Source of the DNA: an uncultured Campylobacter sp. | GTDB taxonomy: Bacteria > Campylobacterota > Campylobacteria > Campylobacterales > Campylobacteraceae | Assembly (NCBI RefSeq): GCF_938045595.1 | Contig: NZ_CALIBB010000007.1 | Coordinates: 1 to 15,637 of the forward strand | Reading direction: 5' to 3' | DNA: 15,637 nt | Shown: positions 6,206-13,013 of the stretch, piece after piece | Layout of the letters: every line of letters starts with the position of its first letter | How positions within the stretch are numbered: position 1 is the stretch's first letter | The notes under the pieces: model-generated | What the model was told of the DNA's origin: nothing | Seen by the model: the letters and a program-made list of their open reading frames with translations, nothing else | The model's database searches: none | Translations under genes and position numbers: made by a program

Positions 6206-6745
6206 TTAGCTTTTTGTCATAATTTCTTTCAATAATTTAAAATCACTTTCACTAAATCCGTAAATTTCTACTTCGCATTCTTTTTCTGCGTCTAAATTTT
6301 GTTTGAAAAAGCGTTTATATTCGCTAACTACCTCGCGCTTATCTAGTCCACCCGCTCCGCATCCCATCAGAGGCAGAGCTATTTTTATATATTTGCTTTG
6401 ATCTTGCAAGATTATTTCTTGCAAATTATTTAAAATTTGCACTATAGTAGCTAAGCTCGGCTTTTTAGGCTTTGATCTATCAGCGTAATTCATAATGGCT
6501 GCATGTAATACGAATGGAAAGTTTGCGTGATTTGAGGCGGTTTTGACGACATCACCTTGCCTTATCTCTCTTATTTTTAGTTGTTCTTGCATGTATTTTT
6601 CTAGCGCCTCACCGCAATGCCTCTTAAAAGCCATAGACACACCGCTGCCAAGCAGCATCGCCGTATTTGAAGGATTTATTAGATAATCCGCTTGTGCGTC
6701 CAATAAATCGCCAAATTTTATCTTTATTTCATATAAAATTTTCAT
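6206..6745 (-). CDS. Macrodomain protein (ADP-ribose binding or hydrolysing), 179 aa
   Basis: This is a single-domain Appr-1''-p-processing (macro) fold protein. Visible landmarks are GDLLDAQADYLINPSN (residues 12-27, with Asn27 at the usual ribose-contacting Asn), the first phosphate loop GSGVSMAF (33-40), QGDVVKT (63-69), LHAAIMNY (80-87) and the second loop LPLMGCGAGGLD (124-135). It is expected to bind ADP-ribose or a derivative and may remove ADP-ribose from a target. The start codon overlaps the stop of the WYL gene (ATGA), so translation is coupled and the two products are probably made together. Two genes upstream lies a Sir2 protein, which also acts on NAD+. No DarT-type ADP-ribosyltransferase is present in the window, so a DarTG antitoxin role is not supported. 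Confidence 0.85.
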   Translation of the reverse strand: MKILYEIKIKFGDLLDAQADYLINPSNTAMLLGSGVSMAFKRHCGEALEKYMQEQLKIREIRQGDVVKTASNHANFPFVLHAAIMNYADRSKPKKPSLATIVQILNNLQEIILQDQSKYIKIALPLMGCGAGGLDKREVVSEYKRFFKQNLDAEKECEVEIYGFSESDFKLLKEIMTKS

Positions 6746-7665
6746 TTTATCTCTTCTAAATACCTTTCTATCTCATCTTTTATCGTATCGGCCAACTCCT
6801 TTGGTTCTAGCACTTTGATAAACGGAATGAAGTAGTAAATAAGCGGCTTTATCTCCATTAAATTAGTAAATTCTATATCGATTACGACCGAGCCATCGGC
6901 ATCAAGTCCTGTTATGCTCTGCTTAGCGTAGGGTTTTCTCTCGAAATATTTCTTTATCTGCGGAGCTAAAAGCACTCTAGCGGTATTTGGCTTATCTAGC
7001 GTTGCCCAGGCGGAGTTTATATTTTTAATCCTCTCCTCTATCGTGGCGTCTAATTTAAATTTCTCCTCAAGAATTCTAATATTTGCGATGCTTTTTAAGT
7101 GGAATTTCTTGAAGGTATCGTTTTTATTCGTATCTAAAAATAGCAAATACCAAAATCCGTCAAACATCGCTAGTTTTAGCGGCTTTATCTTAAATTTAAA
7201 ACCGGCGTACTCGCACTGCGCTAAGCTTTTTTCTTTTATGGCGTTTTCAAGCAGTTCGAAATTTATAAAGTCACCTTCGCTTAATTTCTCGCTGCTTATA
7301 TTTGTTAAAATCGGATGATTTAGCCGGTTTGTGATCTGTTCTAGCAAAACGTGGGCCTTTGAGTAAAAATTTGCGCCCATGGTTTTTGAGATATTATCAA
7401 GGATATTTATGACGGTGCGCTCTTCCTGATCTAAGCCATCTTTGATTTTAGTTTTATCTATGCTCCACATCCTGCCGTTTTTTACAGCTCCATTTTTCGC
7501 TAGCACTTCGTAAAGGTCTCTTTGGATAGTTTTGGTGCAAACTCCAAATTTTTTCGCGAGCTCGGAGATGGAATGGGGTTTTCTGCTAATTAAGGTGGCT
7601 ATTTCGTTTATGCGTTCGTATTTGTTGCTACCGGATTGCGAGATTATTTTTTGCGGTTTTTGCAT
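6742..7665 (-). CDS. HTH-WYL domain transcriptional regulator, 307 aa
   Basis: This is a DNA-binding regulator of the YafY/DeoR-like WYL family. Residues about 17-66 form a winged helix-turn-helix (RINEIATLISRKPHSISELA, KTIQRDL). Residues about 145-200 are the WYL domain, with FWYLLFLD at 171-178 carrying the name-giving Trp-Tyr-Leu and FHLKSIANIRIL after it. The C-terminal WCX-like extension covers about 225-305. WYL proteins such as BrxR and CapW repress defence operons and may sense nucleic-acid or nucleotide ligands. Its place inside a nuclease/Sir2/macrodomain operon fits that role. AAGGAG is present before the ATG, the next gene overlaps by 4 bases, and a perfect palindrome lies just upstream. 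Repressor versus activator is inferred. Confidence 0.88.
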   Translation of the reverse strand: MQKPQKIISQSGSNKYERINEIATLISRKPHSISELAKKFGVCTKTIQRDLYEVLAKNGAVKNGRMWSIDKTKIKDGLDQEERTVINILDNISKTMGANFYSKAHVLLEQITNRLNHPILTNISSEKLSEGDFINFELLENAIKEKSLAQCEYAGFKFKIKPLKLAMFDGFWYLLFLDTNKNDTFKKFHLKSIANIRILEEKFKLDATIEERIKNINSAWATLDKPNTARVLLAPQIKKYFERKPYAKQSITGLDADGSVVIDIEFTNLMEIKPLIYYFIPFIKVLEPKELADTIKDEIERYLEEIK

Positions 7666-7681
7666 CTAGGCTCCTTTTATA

Positions 7682-7699
7682 TTATTTTATCTAAAATAA
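7682..7699. promoter_or_regulatory. 18-base palindrome between the Sir2 and WYL genes, candidate operator
   Basis: TTATTTTATCTAAAATAA is two 8-base arms around TC, centred about 25 bases before the WYL start codon. A wider pair, ATATTAT/ATAATAT at 7679-7685 and 7704-7710, surrounds it. It fills much of the 44-base gap, the largest inside block B, so it could be an autoregulatory site or part of an internal promoter. All bases but the central C are A or T, so chance is a real alternative. Confidence 0.35.
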
Positions 7700-7709
7700 A
7701 GGGATAATA

Positions 7710-8531
7710 TCAGCTAAGGATTGCTCTTAATCCTTCAAGTCCGCCTGCCTTTATCGCCATACCTCTATACGCGCTTACGTGAGTATCTAGCGGGTTTATG
7801 CGGATTAGATAAGAACGCTTAAATCTTTTTGCCATCCTTTCTCCGTAAATCCTGATCGTAGGCACCGTAAGCCCTACTCCGATCTCAATTATGGCTATTT
7901 TGGAGTTCATATTGTGACTAAGCCATGTATCATACTTTTTGCGCTGCGCCCAAGCTCTTTTGTGATTAAATTCGTGGTCGTAAAACATCAATATGTTTGG
8001 ACGGCTCTCGCATCCGCACTCAGGACAAACAGGCATCTTTGTAGCGATAAATCTATCCTCATCCACTTCGATGCTGTTTTCGTCCATATTCCAGATGTTT
8101 CCGCCATCGCTATGAATACACTGCGCATGATGGATAGAGCCGTGGATCTCGTAAATTTTATCCTTGTCAAATCCCGCCTTTTCAAAATGCCCGTCGACGT
8201 TTGAAGTGTAGATAAAGTAGTTGCCGCCTTTTGCTTCGCAAAGATTTTTTAGTAGCGCAAAACCCTCGTGAGGCTGGGTTGCGTTATAGAGCTTTAGCCT
8301 GTGTCCGTAAAACGCCCAAGCTAGCTCAGGGCTGCTAAAAAACCACTGCGGATTTGCCATCTCGGTAAAGCTTAAATTTTTATCCTTTAAAGGCGGGTAG
8401 GCTTTCCAAAAACCAAGATCGCTTCTAAAATCAGGCAGTCCGCTATCTACGCCCATGCCTGCACCTGCTGTGATGATGACGGCATCGGCGTTTTCGACGA
8501 TCTCTTTTGCGCGGAAGATCATGTCTTGCAT
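7710..8531 (-). CDS. Sir2 family NAD+-dependent protein (deacylase or NADase), 273 aa
   Basis: This is a sirtuin-fold protein using NAD+. The NAD loop is GAGMGVDSGLPDFR (residues 23-36), followed by TSNVD (109-113, in place of the usual TQNID), the catalytic His130 in EIHGS, and the distal nucleotide motif IGVGLTVPTIR (217-227). Of the zinc site only Cys138 and the Cys169-x2-Cys172 (plus Cys174) group are visible; the expected second Cys of the first pair is absent, so zinc may be bound differently. Length is normal for a single Sir2 domain. It starts 9 bases after the PD-(D/E)XK gene in the same operon and precedes the WYL and macrodomain genes. This setting favours an accessory or defence role over a housekeeping CobB role. 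Deacylation, ADP-ribosylation and NAD+ depletion cannot be told apart from sequence. Confidence 0.88.
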   Translation of the reverse strand: MQDMIFRAKEIVENADAVIITAGAGMGVDSGLPDFRSDLGFWKAYPPLKDKNLSFTEMANPQWFFSSPELAWAFYGHRLKLYNATQPHEGFALLKNLCEAKGGNYFIYTSNVDGHFEKAGFDKDKIYEIHGSIHHAQCIHSDGGNIWNMDENSIEVDEDRFIATKMPVCPECGCESRPNILMFYDHEFNHKRAWAQRKKYDTWLSHNMNSKIAIIEIGVGLTVPTIRIYGERMAKRFKRSYLIRINPLDTHVSAYRGMAIKAGGLEGLRAILS

Positions 8532-8540
8532 AACTTGCGC

Positions 8541-9770
8541 CTAAATTAACTTTGCAATTTCATCGGCTAGCGGCTCTAGTTCATTTTTCATTTTTATTAG
8601 CTCATTGACTAGTTCCGTCTCACTATATTTATTTACGATTATTTCTCTTAAAAACTGATCCTTTTTAAGCCATTTCCACCTTGCAAACGTTGTGCCTATT
8701 TTCCACTCAGCAAGCGTAAATTTAGCTTGTATATCTTTTATGCGTTCCTTGTTGATCCCGTTCTTATTATATTTAAGCCCAATATATGGGTCTAAAAAAT
8801 TCTTGCTACCAAATTCCAAAGCAAAGGTTAGCAATAAGCCATCATCCCGGCTGCGCTTATAATCATCCCAGATGCGCTTATAAACATATATGGGCACGAA
8901 ATACCGCTTGTTTGCATCAGCCGCTCTTATATCAACGTGCCATTCTTGCGATAATCTTTTTTCGAGTTCAGTCTTTACGTTTGACATAAATTCATTAAGT
9001 TTATTCGAACTGGCCATATCGAAATACTTATTTTTTATCTCCTCAACTATATCATAGTTTTCGAGTATTATCTTACTAATTTCATTTGCATCCATCTGCA
9101 CTCCTTTATATTTTCCGTAAATTTTTTCGATGACATTCTTGTATTGCGATATCACAGCGGACAAATTGGTTAAATTTCCCGTTTCTTCAAGGCATAGATC
9201 AAGCCACGCAGTTATCTCTTTGTCATATGAAATCGCCTTAAATTTAGCAATTTCATCGCCCTTTTCGTTTGAAGTTCTGCCGTCTTTGATTTTTAGTCCG
9301 TCTAGGCTATAGCCGGTAGGCTCGCGCCCTTGCGGTGATAAAAAGAGCACGTAAATTTCAGCTTCATTGCCGTTTTCTTGTTGGATAGTTTTTATATATC
9401 TTTTAATTTGAGCCTCTTGATCGCCGGCATAAATTTTATTTTCTAAAATAATATGCTTCGTGCCGTCAGTTATGTAGATATCGATATTCTCATATTCTTT
9501 ATAGACTTTTGCGATTTGCGAATTTAGCCCAAAATCCTCTAGCCCGCATGCTTTTATAAAAAGCTCCAAAAATAGCTCTTTTTGATAATGTGACGAGTTC
9601 GGATCGAGCAGCGAGCAAATAAAGCGCGAGTGCAACCGCACTTCGTCGCTAGCGTCAAAAAGCGCCAAAAATAGATTGTAGTCATTATTGCCGCGCAGCT
9701 TTTTGACTTCTAGCTTATCGCTTAAGACTTTGATTTGCTTTAGCATAGATTCAAATTTCTCTATATCCAT
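8541..9770 (-). CDS. PD-(D/E)XK nuclease superfamily protein (PF14281-like), 409 aa
   Basis: This is a predicted DNA endonuclease of the PD-(D/E)XK fold. The early segment EVRLHSRFICSLLDPNSSHY (44-62) is typical of the PF14281 group. The core follows: Asp97 (NIDIYI), then Glu110-Asn-Lys112 in IILENKIYAGDQ with Gln118 after it, giving D...ExK. These residues predict an intact active site. The C-terminal half (about 230-409) is helical and charged, with no recognised domain. There is no signal peptide or membrane segment. A strong AGGAGG precedes the ATG. It is the first gene of block B, just behind an extended -10 promoter, and the Sir2 gene begins 9 bases after its stop. Relatives are common in restriction or defence neighbourhoods, but a specific function is not established. 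Confidence 0.82.
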   Translation of the reverse strand: MDIEKFESMLKQIKVLSDKLEVKKLRGNNDYNLFLALFDASDEVRLHSRFICSLLDPNSSHYQKELFLELFIKACGLEDFGLNSQIAKVYKEYENIDIYITDGTKHIILENKIYAGDQEAQIKRYIKTIQQENGNEAEIYVLFLSPQGREPTGYSLDGLKIKDGRTSNEKGDEIAKFKAISYDKEITAWLDLCLEETGNLTNLSAVISQYKNVIEKIYGKYKGVQMDANEISKIILENYDIVEEIKNKYFDMASSNKLNEFMSNVKTELEKRLSQEWHVDIRAADANKRYFVPIYVYKRIWDDYKRSRDDGLLLTFALEFGSKNFLDPYIGLKYNKNGINKERIKDIQAKFTLAEWKIGTTFARWKWLKKDQFLREIIVNKYSETELVNELIKMKNELEPLADEIAKLI

Positions 9771-9795
9771 ATCTCCTCCTTTAAAATTTTAAAGC

Positions 9796-9804
9796 ATTAT
9801 AGCA
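9796..9804 (-). promoter_or_regulatory. Extended -10 promoter of the nuclease-Sir2-WYL-macrodomain operon
   Basis: On the minus strand this reads TGCTATAAT, a perfect extended -10. It predicts a start near 9789 and a short leader of about 19 bases to the nuclease ATG at 9770. It lies in the 56-base gap after the DUF2779 gene, so block B has its own start even if block A reads through. Confidence 0.7.
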
Positions 9805-9827
9805 GACAAACTAGGCATTTTTTGTCT
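9804..9827. promoter_or_regulatory. Inverted repeat AGACAAA-N10-TTTGTCT overlapping the promoter, candidate operator
   Basis: Two perfect 7-base arms at 9804-9810 and 9821-9827, ten bases apart, cover the -15 to -38 region of the promoter whose -10 ends at 9801. A dimeric repressor bound here would block RNA polymerase. The WYL regulator three genes downstream is the obvious candidate. As an RNA hairpin it is weak and lacks a U tract, so a terminator for the DUF2779 gene is less likely. Confidence 0.45.
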
Positions 9828-11305
9828 TAGTGCACAGCCTCATAAAGTTTTTCTAAAATTTTAACCATTGCTAGCGTATCGAGCTTACAATATTCTAGCA
9901 GAGCCTGCTTATAAGCTTCGCGCTCTGTTTCTTTCATAAAAGTCATAGCGGCGTATGCTTGCATAGCTTCGCCTCCGTGATGGATTAAATTTAAATCCTT
10001 ATACGCCGACTCAAATTCCGGCACGAGTGCGGGCAGGACGTATTTTATGGAGTAGCTACCTTTCATTTTCGGATGGTAGTAGCTTTTGCTTGCAAAGGGC
10101 GCCATGAGGTCTTTTATATTGTCGTGGATAGCCATAAGCTCATTTGAGATTTGCGGATAAGCTTCGGCCATGCGTCTTATCACTCCTTTTTCAAAGCTCA
10201 TATTATAGGCTAGCACGCAGGCGTCCTGCGGGATAAATTTGATTAAATTTAACGCTAACTCGTATCTAGGATCGGCCCCAGCCTCAGCTAAAAACTCAAA
10301 ATGCTTTAAATTTCCTTTACCGTCATCTTTGTGGATTGAAAACTGAAAAGGTATCTGCTCGTAAGGCCTAAGCCCTACAAACTGCGGCACTGCCTGCTGA
10401 AAGGTCTCGAAGTCGAGATGATAGAGCGGGTAGTGGAGCGTATCCAAAAACTCTTTTATTGCATCTTTGTCTATGATCTGTTCTTGCGAGATTTCTGATT
10501 TTATTTGGATCTGCTGAGAGGCGTTAAATTTACTTAGATCTTTTATGTCGTTAAATTTAATCAAGCCACTTCTATAAAGCTCAAATTTTTTATCGCTTCT
10601 TAGGCGAGATATGTCAAAGATACTATACTCCGGTATGCCTCGTTGCTCGCGCCAGCAGTACTCCCAAGCGTCGCAAAGATATGGGTTTGAGCAATGAACG
10701 CCTATATCAATGCTTGGCTCATTATTTTGGCTTAAAATTTCATCAAATTTATTTAAAATTTTAGGAATATCTCGCTGCTTTTGCTTCACTTGCTCGGTTA
10801 TGTCCTGCACGCAAAATAGCTTTTCAAGCTCTAGCGTTTCGTCTCTTGTGTAGGCGCTATCGATGTGGATTATATTTACGCGGCTCACCTCGTAGCCAAG
10901 CGAGCTAAGCACGTAATACTGAATGGCCGCATCGTCGATATATACGTCTTTTACGGAAGTCGAACTCTTTACTTCGTTGATGATAAGCCCGTCCTTGCCT
11001 ATGCGAAAGATATCAACCATCACAAGGATGCCGTCAAAGCAAAAAGTGGCCTCGTAGATCACCTTTGTGCCGCGCTTGATAAGCTCTTTTGTTTTTGCTA
11101 TTTGTGCGTCAAAATCGCCGCTAAATTCTATCCTTTCTCCACTGCTAAATAGCTCACAGGCTAGCTCGCCTACTGATGTTCCGGTATCAAATACCGCCTG
11201 CGCGCTATCATCTGGAGCTTGCAAAACTTCAGGCTTTTTCTTTTTAAGCCACAAGCTCTTTTCACACTGAAGGCCGCGGATGTAGAGGGATTTAGAGAGG
11301 GGCAT
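9827..11305 (-). CDS. DUF2779 protein: Cas4-like Fe-S PD-(D/E)XK nuclease fused to a DEDDy 3'-5' exonuclease, 492 aa
   Basis: This is a predicted two-headed nuclease. The N-terminal half resembles Cas4/AddB nucleases: Cys14 near the start, Asp98 (MVDIF), Glu111-x-Lys113 (NEVKSST) and Gln129 with Tyr130-131 (QYYVL). It closes with Cys205, Cys211 and Cys217 (CSNPYLCDAWEYC), which together with Cys14 could hold a 4Fe-4S cluster. The C-terminal half is a DnaQ-like exonuclease: Asp298 and Glu300 (HLDFETF), an AYNMSFEKGVI motif (366-376), Asp395 or Asp399, and Tyr472-x3-Asp476 (YCKLDT), giving the DEDDy set. Its ATG overlaps the stop of the DUF262-DUF1524 gene by 14 bases, so the two are coupled. 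End processing of cut DNA is a plausible role but is inferred. Similar proteins also occur outside defence clusters. Confidence 0.82.
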   Translation of the reverse strand: MPLSKSLYIRGLQCEKSLWLKKKKPEVLQAPDDSAQAVFDTGTSVGELACELFSSGERIEFSGDFDAQIAKTKELIKRGTKVIYEATFCFDGILVMVDIFRIGKDGLIINEVKSSTSVKDVYIDDAAIQYYVLSSLGYEVSRVNIIHIDSAYTRDETLELEKLFCVQDITEQVKQKQRDIPKILNKFDEILSQNNEPSIDIGVHCSNPYLCDAWEYCWREQRGIPEYSIFDISRLRSDKKFELYRSGLIKFNDIKDLSKFNASQQIQIKSEISQEQIIDKDAIKEFLDTLHYPLYHLDFETFQQAVPQFVGLRPYEQIPFQFSIHKDDGKGNLKHFEFLAEAGADPRYELALNLIKFIPQDACVLAYNMSFEKGVIRRMAEAYPQISNELMAIHDNIKDLMAPFASKSYYHPKMKGSYSIKYVLPALVPEFESAYKDLNLIHHGGEAMQAYAAMTFMKETEREAYKQALLEYCKLDTLAMVKILEKLYEAVH

Positions 11306-13013
11306 TTGTTATGCCTTGAAAAAGAATTTTCTTCATTTCATCGCCGAGTCTACCGATCATATCCTTATCGTATCCCTTTTGCGATGCGTAAAATATTAGC
11401 ATTTTTATACTCGAGCTTGGGCTCTCCTTTATCATTTTTAACTTCTCACCAAAATCATAATCGCTTAAACTAGAGTTAAAATCCTTTCTTATTAAGGCCA
11501 AATTCCCAAAATCATCTAGTGCTTTGCCATTTTCTTGTAAATTTGTTGCCCACATATGTTCCACCGTGTCTTGGGATTTGATTAGATATTCATCTCTATT
11601 AAATTTAGGAAATACTTTTTTTATATCATCCGCACAAGTATCACAAGCACTTAAACTATTAAAATCTCGCCAAAGTAGATACTCTAGCCTATAAAACCAA
11701 TAATGCGGTACTGCTGTTCCAGTATCTAAAAATTTAGAGTCGATTTTTTCAAGTACTGGCGTTTCCAGACTTTCGCCTTTATAAATTTTTCCTATAACGT
11801 CATTTATAGTTTCTACTATTTTACGATATCCATTGTTTTTTAAAGCGCTCTTTGCCAGCTCGTTATCCAATTGCTCGAGAAATTCAATAACCTTTTGTGT
11901 ATTTTTATCATTACAAGCATCTAGTGAGTTTTTGTCTAAGAAGGCCAAAAGTGCGGCGATAAATTCAGGCTTGTCGTATTCGCTAGTATAGTAAAATAAT
12001 CTTTGCAAATTTAGCAATATTTTGTTTTTCATCTCGTCATCTCTATAGACGAATTCATCAAATTTATTACGCATACTTTCTAAAAAAGCAATAAACTCAT
12101 AGTGCAAATCTGTTTTTTTCCTAAAAACTTTTTCAAATTCCCCCAAAAGTTTATCTTTGTCTATGATAATCTTATTATTAGGGTCCACCTTATTCTCAGA
12201 ATCCACATTCAAGCCGTTTTTGGCAACAAACACCTTCAAAACTAGAAGCAAAAATACTGGGAATTTTACTAAGCTTTTTGTATCAGAATTTGTTTCGGTT
12301 TGCTTTTCTTCTTTGCGATTGAAATCTGATTCCAAAAGTTCTCTTATTGTTTTGGGTTCGATGGGTAAATCTGCTTGATTTCTTTCTAAAATTTGATCTT
12401 TATATTTTTCGTCCATATTTGAGATCATATCCCATTTTCTTGCTACGTCTGCATAGTTATCTTTAATATTACTTAAAAATCTAGCCTTTAAAACTTGATG
12501 ATTTTCCAGCTGAATGCTTTTTGTGTTAACTAGTTCAAAATACTCAGTAGCTTTGACATTTTCTGGGATAATAGTCATCGTAAAAATAGCCGAATTTATA
12601 TTCTTTTCGAAACTATCTTTACACAAAATTTCATTGTTGCCAGCAAAAAGGATGGCATCTAAAATTTGTCTATTTACATATTTGCGTTCATTTACGTTAA
12701 AGTTTTTTAGTTTTTCGCCATCGCTACTATCTATTTCATAGCTTAGTTCAAACGGTTTTTCTTTTACTCCTAAAGCCATAAAAATAATATAAATAGTAGT
12801 AAGTCTTTGCTGTCCATCTATGACGATAAATTTATCATCATTCTTCTTAACTACGATATTGCCGAGATAGTGCCCTTCTTTGCCGTTTATATCGCTTATT
12901 AGTTTTTCAATATCCTGCTTTCTCCAAGAATACGCCCTTTGGTAAAAAGGTACTTCAAATTTATAACTCTTTATGCTGTGTATAGTACGATTATTTGCTT
13001 TTGCTTCTTCCAT
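11292..13013 (-). CDS. DUF262-DUF1524 protein (GmrSD-like restriction endonuclease), 573 aa
   Basis: This is a single-chain member of the GmrS/GmrD family, nucleotide-dependent nucleases that cut modified DNA in characterised cases. The N-terminal DUF262 (ParB-like) part shows PFYQRAYSW (residues 22-30), HYLGNIVV and the nucleotide-binding IDGQQRLTT (65-73). The C-terminal DUF1524 (HNH/ENDO VII-like) part shows TVEHMW with His486, then DDFGNLAL with Asn504 and FNSSLSDYDF with Asn513. The usual HILPQ sequence has become HMWAT, so the His is kept but its context is divergent. I chose ATG 13013 over the in-frame TTG at 13028 because AAGGAG sits six bases before the ATG. The gene overlaps its DUF262 neighbour by 23 bases and the DUF2779 gene by 14. 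Confidence 0.88.
   Translation of the reverse strand: MEEAKANNRTIHSIKSYKFEVPFYQRAYSWRKQDIEKLISDINGKEGHYLGNIVVKKNDDKFIVIDGQQRLTTIYIIFMALGVKEKPFELSYEIDSSDGEKLKNFNVNERKYVNRQILDAILFAGNNEILCKDSFEKNINSAIFTMTIIPENVKATEYFELVNTKSIQLENHQVLKARFLSNIKDNYADVARKWDMISNMDEKYKDQILERNQADLPIEPKTIRELLESDFNRKEEKQTETNSDTKSLVKFPVFLLLVLKVFVAKNGLNVDSENKVDPNNKIIIDKDKLLGEFEKVFRKKTDLHYEFIAFLESMRNKFDEFVYRDDEMKNKILLNLQRLFYYTSEYDKPEFIAALLAFLDKNSLDACNDKNTQKVIEFLEQLDNELAKSALKNNGYRKIVETINDVIGKIYKGESLETPVLEKIDSKFLDTGTAVPHYWFYRLEYLLWRDFNSLSACDTCADDIKKVFPKFNRDEYLIKSQDTVEHMWATNLQENGKALDDFGNLALIRKDFNSSLSDYDFGEKLKMIKESPSSSIKMLIFYASQKGYDKDMIGRLGDEMKKILFQGITNAPL

Noticed and set aside
6206..6745. Macrodomain as DarG antitoxin of a DarTG pair
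   Set aside because: No DarT-like ADP-ribosyltransferase lies next to it; its coupled neighbour is a WYL regulator, and the protein lacks the C-terminal extension typical of DarG.
9827..11305. Cas4-like domain as a sign of a CRISPR-Cas locus
   Set aside because: No direct-repeat array, cas1 or cas2 is present, and the Cas4-like part is fused to a DEDDy exonuclease in the DUF2779 architecture, which occurs apart from CRISPR.
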